Of a stretch of DNA of 64,000 nucleotides, positions 36,341 through 46,203 are shown piece after piece (the stretch's first letter is position 1; every line of letters begins with the position of its first letter). The notes under the pieces were generated by a model, which made no database searches, had not been told where the DNA came from, and saw only the letters and a list, made by a program, of their open reading frames with translations. The DNA lies in assembly GCA_026261815.1 (NCBI GenBank), contig JAMPIT010000348.1, positions 930,001 to 994,000 on the forward strand, read 5' to 3'. Source of the stretch: Monarcha castaneiventris obscurior (taxonomy: Eukaryota > Chordata > Aves > Passeriformes > Monarchidae). The position numbers were made by a program, and so were the translations under genes.

Positions 36341-36367
36341 ATCCACCCCTCGCTTCTCGAAATTTAT
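36278..36367. repeat. 17-bp perfect inverted repeat around the nested LTR edge
   Basis: ATAAATTTCGAGAAGCG at 36278-36294 is the exact reverse complement of 36351-36367, with a 56-bp loop. The loop contains a smaller palindrome (GTCAAGTTTTGAC, about 36317-36329) and the putative LTR boundary at 36340. Confidence 0.9.
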
Positions 36368-36580
36368 ACATGTGCAAAGTTACAGCAGAAGCAAGGGAAA
36401 AAGAAAAACAAAGTTAAAGCAATTACATACATTTCCACCCCTAGACACTTCACTACAGTTACAATATACATTTTCACTACAAGTGTACTTACTATAACCT
36501 ACGACTTGCTTTGCTTATCAGCTCCTAATTAGACAGTAGGGTAGAGTAGAGACTAGACAAGGTAGAGTTTGTTAGTCTCT

Positions 36581-36593
36581 AAAAGGGGGGAAA
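36581..36593 (+). other. Polypurine tract of gamma-type provirus
   Basis: AAAAGGGGGGAAA lies immediately before the 3' LTR start TGATGCC, the standard plus-strand primer site. Confidence 0.9.
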
Positions 36594-37072
36594 TGATGCC
36601 ATGATGAATTTTGTCTTGTCTTTTCTTTTATACCCCTGTTATACCTTTTTGCAACTTCTGTATTCTCGGTGCTTTTTTGCCTACATTCTTGGACTCGTTT
36701 GTTAAGCTAAGAGACTAAACATTTTAGAGGCTTCATAGTTAGGGTGCCAGGGTGCCCAGACCCCAAGGTCCTCTCCAGAACACATTTTGTAAACTAAGAT
36801 AGAACCATCCAGGGGAAGGTTCCTTGGGAGGGGGGGCTCATTTGAGCCTCTCATTAGGGAATATTTGATAAATATGCTAATTAGTAAGACCTGGAATGTA
36901 AGACCAGAGCTAAGAGAGAGAGACTGGGCGGTGGCGATGGTGGGGTGCACAGAAGTGTATTCGACCTGTTCGTGGTGCACCTAAGGATCCTTACAATAAA
37001 TACCAAGGTAAAACCCTTTTTCCCCTTCTAACCGTGTTCGCCTCTTGATTTTTAAGACCAGGAAAGGCATCA
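36594..37072 (+). mobile_element. 3' LTR of gamma-type provirus
   Basis: The 479-bp LTR matches the 5' LTR except for five substitutions and eight extra bases (AGAACCAT near 36801-36809). It is followed by the target duplication GTGG. The difference is about 1% of sites. Confidence 0.94.
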
Positions 37073-37076
37073 GTGG

Positions 37077-38430
37077 GAGCTGGGAACTTATCAAGTGTAC
37101 TGTAAAAACTCAGGGCTGGTTACTCAGCACTTTTGAGAAGTGCATTGTAAGATTTAAGAACTTGTTGAGCAAAAGTTTTGAGTCCAAAGAGTGGGCTGGT
37201 TGCAGGAGCTAAGATGGCTAAGACAATTAAGCACGAGAGCTCTGTGACACCTCTCTGGTGTCTTTATTAAGCCTGACAAGAATTTGCAACAAACATCACA
37301 CCCCGTTCTGATGGGTTGGGATGATCACCCCAACACCAAACTCCACAGAACACCTTAGAAAGGGACATCCCAAAAAACAACCCACTACAGACAGTGCTGC
37401 AATCTCTCTATCAGGTGAAATGCCAGTCTCTTTGTACCTCAAAAACAGAGAGCACACCTTCCCAGTCCTTTGAGAAACACAGCAGAGTTGATTCTGAAAA
37501 GAAAACAGTGTCTGAGAAATAACTCTGTTTCCATTTTTTCTGAACAAACAAAAGAAAACTGGCAATATTTGACAATTAAGTTGTCCATTCTCCATCCTGC
37601 TGGTGGAATTTTCTTTACAGAGTTAAAATAGTTGCTTCTCTTTGCCTATTATTTTAAAATATTTTTTAAAAAATTGAAATAGTTGCTTCTCTTCTTGCCT
37701 TTTATTCTAAAATATTATAAAAGAATAATATTTTTAAAACTACTTTTCCTCCATCCTGAGAAGGTGATGTTCTTACCTCTTGTTGAAAGGCAATACAGCT
37801 TCTAAAATTTGCAGACTTTTAAACTGAACAACAAAATAGATCTCTCTGTTGTCAAACCTCTGGGACCCCATTAGATTTATAGTTCCCATTCAGCACTATT
37901 GTATTAATTTCTATTTGCAACAAGTCATTTTTATTCTGCTCTCCTGGGGTAGTGTATGTACTTGACATATAATCTCAGTAAATTCCCTCAAACTGGGCAA
38001 CTCCAGGATTTGTACTATTAGGAACGGAAGAGTATTGCTTTATAAAATGTTTTTCCAAGGTGTAATAGTGGCTGGAGCAAAAGCCAAAAGCCATTACTTT
38101 CTCCTTCAATAATATTATCTATAGCAATGAATTGTTGCTGAAACAATTTTATTTGATTGGGTCATACAAATAAAACCATGATGCAGGATCAAGTTAGCAT
38201 AGACCTTGCCAGAAAATTTACTCTCTGCAGGTTGCCCTGTTCAGCATCATGCAGCACAGAGAAACCAGAGCAGAGCTGAAGCGCCAGTGGCTGGGCAGAC
38301 AGGAGCACCAGAGGCAGGCTGAGGGCATGGTCCTGTGTGGAGACCAGCTGCCTCTGCTGCCCACTCTTCCTTTGGCATCTGCTGCCCTGCAGGGAGAAAG
38401 CACCACCCAGAGACTGTGTGAGGGAAATGA
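37077..38430. other. Non-coding DNA downstream of the provirus
   Basis: No gene or known repeat is recognised. Near 37640-37735 two A/T-rich copies of a motif (ATAGTTGCTTCTCTT...TATT.TAAAATATT) are repeated in tandem about 60 bp apart. Confidence 0.5.
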
Positions 38431-38433
38431 CCA

Positions 38434-38439
38434 TTTATT
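38434..38439 (-). terminator. Poly(A) signal for the RING gene
   Basis: AATAAA on the minus strand lies about 200 bases beyond the stop codon of the RING-finger ORF, a suitable place for its 3' end. Confidence 0.55.
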
Positions 38440-38638
38440 TCCTTTTCCTTCCATAAAGACTTGTGAGAGCCCTGCTAGACCTGCCAGTGCATTGGCCTCT
38501 TGCAGGGCTGGGGAGAGTCCTGGGGACTGGAGACTCTTCTCTTAACAGGGTACAAGGGTCCCCATGGCAATCGGTCCCAGCCCAGGACAGGGGTGCAGGG
38601 GCTGAAGCTGCTGCCCTGGGCAGAGGGATCTGCCGCTG

Positions 38639-39574
38639 TCACCACCTCCTGCACTGACTCCTTCTGGGGCCTCTCCCATTCCATGGGGACAGGTGCAGGT
38701 GGGGGTGGCTGGGAGCCCCGGGGAAAGCAGCCTCCGCTGTGCCGGCTTCTTTCTCCACGTCATACCCTTTGGGGCCACTGGCAGGAGCCTCCATCCAGGA
38801 ACTGCTGGTCTGGGAGCTGCTGGAGAGGGAGCTGGAGCCGAATCTGCTGAAGCTGGAAGTGGAGCTGGAGCTGGCACTGGCCACAGGGCCGTTGTTCTCC
38901 TCCCTGATGGCACCAGAGCGCAGCAGCCTCTGGGCCTCCTCGCTGCACTGGCCCACAATGATGCTGATGAGGCCATGCACCAGTGGTGCCGTGTGTTGCT
39001 CGAGGACAGGCTGCAGCACGCGGACCAACACCTCGGCTTTCAGCCCATTGACACACAGGTCGTGCAGGATGGAGCTCTCTGCGGCCTCAACCAGCCACCA
39101 CCAGTGCCGGAATATCCTCTCCAGCCTCTGGCGCAGCCAAGGCCTCACGGGCTCCAGCAGCTGCGGTTGTCCACGGAAAAGTCCGGCCCACACCTCGGGC
39201 AGGAGGCCACCCAGAAACTCCAGCCCCGAGAGGCCCTGCTCAGCTGGGGACAGTGTCGCCTGTGGAGGAGTTGGACGGGACACCACAGGGCCATGGAGGC
39301 TGTTCTGGTCCAGGTGGCTGGGAGCTCTCCCTGCCTGGCGGGTGGCCGCTGGCAGCTGCTCGGGAACTGTGCTGGCTGTCTCCAGATACTCGTCTGCATG
39401 GTCAAAAAGCCTGACAGTCTCTATCGGTGTCCTGCAGAGTGGGCACGAGGGATTTCTGTGTGCCCACCGCAGGATGCAGCCCAGGCAGAAGCGGTGGTGA
39501 CAGGGCAGAGCAGAAGTCACATCCTTCCAGGAGTCCTGGCAGATGGGGCAGTTGCCATCTGTCTCCGTGGCCAT
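38639..39574 (-). CDS. RING-finger protein, Topors-like E3 ubiquitin ligase
   Basis: The single-exon ORF has 311 codons from ATG 39574 (MATETDGN, with a good initiation context CAGACATGG) to the stop at 38639. The frame is open further upstream but without an ATG. Residues about 8-47 form a C3HC4 RING: CPIC, CHHRFCLGC and CPLC with the expected spacing, which binds two zinc ions and recruits E2 enzymes. After a Pro/Ser/Gln-rich spacer comes a helical domain (about 120-220, including PWLRQRLERIF and LVHGLIS) like the conserved middle of Topors. The C-terminus is Ser-rich (about 230-290). Full-length Topors is over 1000 residues, so this is a short form; I recall such short Topors-like genes as multicopy in songbirds. 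A CTGCAG acceptor-like site just before the ATG suggests a 5' non-coding exon. No internal break is seen. Confidence 0.75.
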   Translation of the reverse strand: MATETDGNCPICQDSWKDVTSALPCHHRFCLGCILRWAHRNPSCPLCRTPIETVRLFDHADEYLETASTVPEQLPAATRQAGRAPSHLDQNSLHGPVVSRPTPPQATLSPAEQGLSGLEFLGGLLPEVWAGLFRGQPQLLEPVRPWLRQRLERIFRHWWWLVEAAESSILHDLCVNGLKAEVLVRVLQPVLEQHTAPLVHGLISIIVGQCSEEAQRLLRSGAIREENNGPVASASSSSTSSFSRFGSSSLSSSSQTSSSWMEAPASGPKGYDVEKEAGTAEAAFPGAPSHPHLHLSPWNGRGPRRSQCRRW

Positions 39575-40714
39575 GTCTGGGCTCTGCAGCACATTTGGGA
39601 GCAGCCCACGGTGTCTGCCTGCCCCAGCCAGGCAGGGCTGGGAAACAGGAGTGACGGCTCCGGGACTGGCACTGAGATCTGCCAAGAACAGGCCGCACCC
39701 AGCAGCAGAGAAGCCTTGCTCGATCCTCTCAGCCTTGCAGTCTTGCTTGGTAGGAGTTCAAGCTGGAGCCAGAGTGGCCCTGCCAATGTCTGAACGTAAG
39801 CAGTGAGGGGGCACAATGTCACAATCCACCCCCCCGTGATGTCACAGTCCACTGCTCTGTGACACCAGCTTCCACCCCCAGTGACAGCGCCAAAGGCTGT
39901 CCTTGGAACCCCAGGATAAGCTGTGAGGGACATAAGGTCACAATCCAGCCCTCGGTGATGTCACCATCTGCACTTCAGACTCCTCCACCCTGTGATGACA
40001 CGGGAGGCCTTCCATCCCTGTAGGCACACATTGTCAGGAGAAAAAAGGAAATACTGTTTCCTAGTTTCAATTTCTGCATTTCCATGTTGCTCTCCCTCAA
40101 CCACCTGTATCACACGACCTTGGCCCTGTGTCTAATCCCTGCTCCTGACACCTTGCCATGGTTTCCTGGGGACAGTCCTGGTCTCTATGCACAGGGCCTG
40201 TCATCAGCCTCCCTGTGAGATGCCAACACATCCAGGCTTTTCAGGCCAGGCCTGCACAAGTTTTTTCCCTTTTGGTTTAAAAGTCAGAGTTTGTCTTCTT
40301 TGCAGCCCTCCTGGATCAGGAGTGATGGACACAAGGGCACTTTGCATCTGTGTTTAGGGCTGTGGCACTGTTCTGCCTTGCTTGCCCAGTAAAATGGGTC
40401 CCCTTAGTGCTGTCTAGGGGGGCTCCAAAGCCAGGAAGGAATTCTGCCTTTTGTTTCAGCTGCAGTTCTTTCATCTGCACAATGACAAGGCCAGGCCTCC
40501 ATGCTGGGAGCACTCCTGAGGTGACAGGGACACGCTCCAAAGGACAGCATGTGGGCCCCTGACCTAAGGAAATCTGCAAATACACAAATGGCTCCCCACG
40601 GGTGCAGCTCCACTTTTCTCCTCCTGCCTCACACGGCTTTGGTGAGTTGTCCTCACCACCTGAATCCTGAAGAATCTGTCAGAAAAATTAATCCACAATG
40701 CCAGAGGTTTATGT

Positions 40715-40870
40715 CAAAAAAGGAGACAGAGCAGTCCTGTAGCTTTATTCAAATAAAAGGAGAGGCCATGGGCATTTCCCAAGGGGTCTCTGAAATTGTT
40801 GGGGGATGCAGCCTCCTTTTTATGCTAAGTTCCCGGTCGCATCTCCCTCTTCCTTGTCCCCACAAAAAGC
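40715..40870. repeat. Dispersed repeat, copy A
   Basis: The blocks AAAAGGAGACA, CTTTATTCAAATAAA, GGAGAG, a GCCTCCTTTT-type block and TTCCCGG.C...CCCTCTTCCTT are shared in order with 48146-48300. The TTTATT/AATAAA core suggests the poly(A) region of an LTR or other retroelement. The two copies bracket the RING/HSF-like gene region. Confidence 0.6.
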
Positions 40871-40879
40871 ACAAAAAGC

Positions 40880-41530
40880 AACTGAAGTTTAAAAATGACA
40901 TTTATTTTAAATTGATACACACACGCTGCCAATATATATACATACAAATATCAACTGGAGTCTAGAGAACTAATTTATTGTTACAATCGTGCTATGTAAA
41001 TATACACAGAGATCAACTTCAGTAAAAAAAATTAATTTATTGCAACCCTCTACAACCACTCACTATAGGCAAATATGAATTTAAGTTTAACAATGTAATT
41101 TATTACATATTACTACAACTGTACAGCCCATATACAAATACAAAACTATTGATATCCCTCTAAAGAATCCCTAATCCAGAACTAAATAAATAAAATTACA
41201 GAACTATACAACTCCATATATATTTAAATATAAGTAAATACAGATATAACCATAACAATGCACAAATGTAAATATGTATTACATACTTCATGACATCTAA
41301 CATGAAAAATACATTTCATGCATAACAAAGCTATCTAGAAATATACAAATATCAATGGGCCAATAAAAAATCCATACAATCCCAGCAACAGAACTATACA
41401 GCTGCACAACTGAGCAAGTATGGAAATATGAATACAGATGTAATATAACAATATACATACATATATATCTATACAAATATCAGTTTATATATCTAAATAT
41501 CCATATACTTCCAGCTCTCCCAGTCCAACT
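40880..41530. repeat. AT-rich degenerate satellite-like tract
   Basis: The stretch is made of short A/T-rich words (TATACAAATA, AACTATA, ATATAAATA) repeated loosely, about 75% A+T, with no coding potential. A second tract of the same character is at 42903-43200. Confidence 0.75.
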
Positions 41531-41575
41531 GTGAACATCTAGAACTAGAACTAGATTGGGAGGGATTGCAGGTGC

Positions 41576-41740
41576 TGATGTTCCCAGGCTCGCCCTCTGT
41601 CACTTCTTCCCATGCAGAGCAGCTCTCCTAGATGGGAGCAGCAGGTGGGACAACTGGAAAGCAAAGGGAACACTGAGTCAGGATCGGGACGTTTCCCTTG
41701 GCAGCACCTGCACTTCCATCAGGGAAGAGGAAATCTCAGA
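41576..41740. repeat. Direct duplication, copy 1 (partner 43215-43385)
   Basis: Matching blocks in order are CAGGCTC.CCCTCTGTC, CTTC..CCCATGCAG, GCAAAGGGAA, GTTTCCCTT.GGCAGCA and ATCAGGGA. Both copies directly follow an AT-rich tract, so a unit of about 1.7 kb (AT tract plus this block) was duplicated. Confidence 0.75.
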
Positions 41741-42902
41741 GCCTCCCCAGGAGGGTTACAAGGAAAACGCAGGCCGAGCAGGCCAGGCTGTGGCGAGCGC
41801 AGCCCCGGCGGGACCGTCCCGCAGCCCCTGGCAGCCCGGCACAGCCGGCACAGCTCCCGGGCCCTGCCGGCACAGCTGCCTTGCCCAAGGACAGCTCCTG
41901 TGCCGGCCGGGGCAGCCGCGCTGAGTGGCCCCGGCACGGGCAGGGCCCGCTCCTGCCGAGCCAGGCAGTGCCCATGGCCAAAGCCCACACCACCCTCACG
42001 CCCACCCTGCCTCACCGGCCCTGGGGCCTCACCCAGGGTCCCGGGCGGCAGCCTTGCTCACTGCTCTTGCTGGCGGCCTTCAGCTTCTTCCTGCTGCTTT
42101 TTGTCAGTCTCTGGCTCTGCTCAAGGTCTTCAGCGCAGCTGTGGCAAAAGTGGAGGCTCTGGAATTGGCTCCGAGGCCTGGCAGAGGCACAGCCCCCTCT
42201 GTGCTCCCTGCTGGTCCCCTCCATCCCCTACAGCCCTGCCATCCCCTCAGCAAACGCCCAGTCCTGCCAGTTCCTGCAGACCCTCAAATTCCTCTCACCC
42301 CCCTCAGTCCCATCTGACCCATGGAGTCCCTTTAGACCTGCCACCCCCCTCAGCCTGTGCCACTTCCCTCGTGGGACTTCTACCCCCCAGTCCCACCATT
42401 CATTCCCCAGTTTTCCCAGTTCCCTCAGCCCCACTCTTCCCCTCAGCTCCCTCTAGAGCCCTCAGTTCCTGCCACTCTACTCAGTCCTCACACCCCCCTT
42501 AGTCTGTGCCACTTCCCTGTCCCCTCAGTCCCCACCACCCCCAGCAGCTCCTCCACACCTCTCTGCTCCACCATTCCCTTCAGCTCTCCCAGTCCCTTCA
42601 ATCCCCACCATCTCTCTGCTCCCCTACACCACTCAGCCCCACCAGCACCTCAAAGTCACTGTCCCTTCAGTGTCCCCTCTCCCCAGCCCCAGTCTCACTG
42701 TCCTTCAGCAGCTCCTCAGGGCACAGTGCCTGGGGCCACCGGCAGCTCCCAGCGCTCCAGGGGCACCCGGGGTTGCAACTGCTGCTCCTCCCGGCCCGGC
42801 TGCAGCTCAGACCCAGCACAGGATGAGGGGACAGAGGGGGCACAGGAGCAAAAGCAAGAGATGGAAAAAGGAAGCAGAGTCGAGAAAGAGATTAAAAAGT
42901 AG
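41741..42902. other. C-rich region with long but unsupported open frames
   Basis: All three forward frames are open for 130-300 codons because the plus strand is rich in CCC, CTG and CAG and poor in stops. One frame contains a hydrophobic stretch (SLLLLAAFSFFLLLFVSLWL, near 42056-42115) that could be a membrane span after an ATG at 41973, but no family is recognised and no other frame gives motifs. From 42240 the DNA becomes a loose C-rich repeat of CCCTCAGTCC-like words. I do not call a gene. Confidence 0.4.
42497..42578. repeat. Inverted duplication, copy 1 (partner 43903-43985)
   Basis: This 82-bp segment is the reverse complement of 43903-43985 with about three mismatches. The arms are 1.3 kb apart. 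Confidence 0.9.
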
Positions 42903-43200
42903 CCTATACCTACACCGATCTCACTCTAAGTACCTAAACCCCCATATATAAATATAAATATGCCCATCTATAAATGTAACTATGTATATGTAAATGTAAC
43001 TATACTCATGTATACGTGCAACTCCGCACATCTGGATCTACATATAAAAACGTATAACTATATACATATGCAACTAAATACAAATATTTAACAATACAGA
43101 TCTGTAACTATATAGATAGATAAATACAGCTATATAAATCCATAAATATAACTATATAGATAGATAAATATAACTCTACACATCTATAAATGCAGCTAGA
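42903..43200. repeat. AT-rich degenerate satellite-like tract
   Basis: Loose repeats of ATAACTATATAGATAGATAAA and similar words fill this stretch. A unit of about 45 bp is visible twice at 43105-43175. It is the same sequence type as 40880-41530. Confidence 0.75.
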
Positions 43201-43214
43201 GACAGAGACATTGC

Positions 43215-43385
43215 ACCTGCCTGATGGTCACAGGCTCTCCCTCTGTCTCTTCCTCCCATGCAGGACAGCCCTCCTGGAGAGGTCAATAGATGGAATCTGG
43301 GAAGCAAAGGGAATGCTAAGTCAATATTGACCCTCATGCATGTTTCCCTTTGGCAGCAATTGTCCTCCTATCAGGGACTGTAAAA
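43215..43385. repeat. Direct duplication, copy 2 (partner 41576-41740)
   Basis: The order of shared blocks is the same as in copy 1; the two are clearly diverged by substitutions and small indels. Confidence 0.75.
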
Positions 43386-43550
43386 GGTGACCTGAAACGC
43401 AGACTCTTATTTAGGAATTTGAAGGCTGCTCTTTAAAGAACAGGGATCCTTTCAAGTTTTCAAAACCTCCAAAGGTTTGAAGTATAGTCACTGCACCCGC
43501 AGTGCAAATGGCACCCACGAGAGCTTGAAACACAGCCAGTCCCAGCTCCC

Positions 43551-43609
43551 ACAAAGGAGCCAGCTCCCCCAAAGGAGCCAGCTCCCCCAAAGGAGCCAGC
43601 TCCCCCAAA
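43551..43609. repeat. 18-bp tandem repeat
   Basis: Just over three nearly exact units of CAAAGGAGCCAGCTCCCC. The unit length is a multiple of three, so the short frames through it encode a 6-residue repeat, but no surrounding gene is supported. Confidence 0.9.
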
Positions 43610-46203
43610 GCCCAGCCTTGTTCTTTCTCTGTGCTGACAGAGACACCTCAGTCCTCACTGAAATGGCTGAGGCTGAAGGGTGCTGTGAGCTGAGTTACGA
43701 ATCAGCTCCATTACCTGGGATCTACAAACTGCTCTCTGCAGTGAGCAACAGCTGCTCCAACACAACCATCAGCTCTGGCAGGAAGAGCTGGGAGGGAAAG
43801 AGCTCCCCACGAAGCCTGCAGGCTGCACCAGCTTGCCTAAGGAATGGATCCAAAGTGCTCCCTCTCTCCTCTTAGGTCCCGCTAATTGGGGGTCATTCAG
43901 TTGGGGAATGGTGGAGCACAGAGGTGTGGAGGAGCTGCTCGGGGTGGTGGGGACTGAGGGGACAGGGAAGTGGCACAGGCTAAGGTATTTTCCTTTTGTG
44001 ACTGGATTTGTGATTTTTCAGTGGGTTGGCCTCTGATGTTCTGCTCCTTGTTCTTCTTGTGTCTCAGGACAGATACCAGCAGACTGGTACTACATTCACT
44101 CAGTGATTTGAGACCAAACATCTGGACTTCTAGTCTGACTTTTTGCCCTTTTTTTCCCCTGTTTCTTCAAGAGTCACTTGGCCTGGCCTCCACTGTCACC
44201 CTGCAGCAAACTCATCCACGGACTTCAGCACAAAATTGGGACACCCAGGTTGGTGACACAACTCCCACAGGGTCGGGTTTATTCACTGCTCTCTGGCCAC
44301 AGCAGAGCTCTCGGTGTCAGTGCCTCTGGAGAAGTGTGGAGGGCCGGGCTCGGGGAGGCTGTGACAGGGCAGGATTTGAACTAAAGGCACCAGGAAGCAC
44401 CAAGCCTGCAGACAAGAACTCAGCTCTTCTCATCTCCCTTCCTGGCAGAGGCAGGCTCAGAGCAGCTGCCTCAGAGCTTTCTAAACCAATGTGGGCTCTC
44501 TCCTTACCAGGCTCCTCAGGCTCCAGGGAACTGTTCCCGCAGCTCTCGGTGCCAGGCAAAGCTCCCTCTGCTGCAGCCCTGTTCCCAGCCTCCCCTCCTG
44601 AAGCCTCAGGTGCAACATTAGCATTCCCCTTGAAAGAAAAACAGAAAGAAAGAAACACAAAGATCACTCCAGATTTTCTTGGAATCACATCGGGGATACA
44701 GTAACTCTTCTTCTCCACTCCCAACACCAGGGGAACGCTGCCCCCCACGGTTCACATGACAAGTGTTTTAAACTCAGGATTCGCATGGCCAAGGTGCAAC
44801 TGAAGCTCCTACAAAATGACCTTGGAGGCAAACCATGAACTCAGAAAACCGGGAGACACGAAGTGAGGGGACGTGCCCTCACACTCTGAGCCTGACTTCT
44901 CCCATGAGCTGTAAGAAATCAGCCAGCAGAAAGCCAGGGGCCCTCCTGCTTCCCAACATGGCTGTCGGCAAGGGCAGAGCTCGCTGCCAGCACTGCCCGG
45001 GGCTGGGTGCTGCAAACCCACACGCAAAGCACACATTTCTGCCTGCCAGTCTCACCACCCCCACCCAGCCGCTCAGTCAGTCAACCACAACATGCTGCTT
45101 TTTGGAGCCCTCTGCTGCTGCCCATATGGATGATCCAGGCAAACATTTATGGACCTCGGGTATTTCCAGCATCACATTTTCCAGTGGCAAAAATCTGTAA
45201 ATCTGGAAGGTACCAAAAAAAAAATGCCAACCTAAAAGACAAGAAAAGCCAGATAAACAAGTTGTGCTTCCTAATTCCACTGAGGAAGTAAATGCCCAAG
45301 ATTAAGCACCTGCACGTTACCTTTAGACAGAAAGATATTCTCACTATGACCACTTCCAGAATATTCATCTGTTCTGCAACAGCCTGTCCATCAGAATCCT
45401 AAAGAATCTAAAGATGGTTCAGAGCTTGCAATGTTTCCTTTTATTAGGGAATAAAATGCTTTTGAAAACTGCTGTGTGGGAGTTTACAGAAGACAGAAGA
45501 CATCACACTTGAGAAGAAGATCTTGGTAAATCCAAAAATCCCACTCCCCACCTTGAGTCTGCCCTTCCTCAACCATAAATGTACTGCAGGCAATGGGGCT
45601 GCACATGAATAGAGAGAGAGACATTTCTTTGGCCAACATGTAGAACAATCTGCAAAAAGGCCTGTGCCAACACTGACACTCCGGGCAAGTCTGAGAAGAG
45701 GCAACAGTTAAGAGAAACGTGATTCCTAATCCACAGACTGCCTCTGTCAAACAAAAGGACCAGAAAGCTGCAGCTCCAGCCCATCCCCAAACACGGCTCT
45801 GGCAGCACCTGCAGGCATGGCAGGGCTCACACAGCAGCAGCAGCTGCAGCCCAGCCCTTACTTTGCCTTGGCCTTCGCACCCAAAAGAGGCAGAGCCCAC
45901 GTCTGCTGCTGCCATGGAGGCAGCTCTCGCATGCCCCTCCCTGCACGGGACACTTTGTCTTCCCTGACAATTGTCCAAACACTCTTCTCTTCTTTTCCAC
46001 CAAACAGAGCCTCTTAGAACCTACAAAGCATCACCACAAATGCCCCCGCACCAGGGATTCTTCCCAGCAAAAGGAGCACCCAAACCTGGCAAACACAGGC
46101 TCACACCTCTCATCCTCACTAAGGGGGGGAGACTTCTTCATCCTTCTTCTTTTAGAAATCTTGCTTCACCAACAAGAATTCAATAACTAAATAACCATAA
46201 AAT
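43610..46203. other. GC-moderate DNA without a supported gene
   Basis: Open frames up to about 240 codons occur on both strands (for example 43970-44704 plus and 45484-45978 minus), but none shows a family motif, a repeat pattern or splice sites that join into a longer product. Segment 43903-43985 is the second arm of the inverted duplication. Confidence 0.45.

Larger units (their letters stand above)
27818..37072 (+). mobile_element. Gammaretrovirus-like endogenous provirus, Arg-tRNA primer
   Basis: A full-length 9.25-kb provirus is bounded by LTRs at 27818-28288 and 36594-37072 with target duplications GTGG at 27814-27817 and 37073-37076. Primer site, leader, gag, nucleocapsid-protease, reverse transcriptase, RNase H, integrase, env and polypurine tract follow in order. 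The 4-bp duplication and the gag/pol layout fit the gamma (class I) group. LTRs differ by five substitutions and one 8-bp indel (about 1%). Yet the coding frames hold 11 in-frame stops and at least two frameshifts, env is collapsed, and an antisense element lies between env and the 3' LTR. Confidence 0.95.

Noticed and set aside
38693..39793. 366-codon plus-strand frame opposite the RING gene
   Set aside because: It is antisense to a coherent zinc-finger protein and has no motif; it is open only because of the codon use of the real gene.
41612..42902. Long overlapping plus-strand frames with one hydrophobic stretch
   Set aside because: All three frames are open, C-rich repeats dominate, and no frame shows domains. 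A short membrane protein at 41973 could not be supported.
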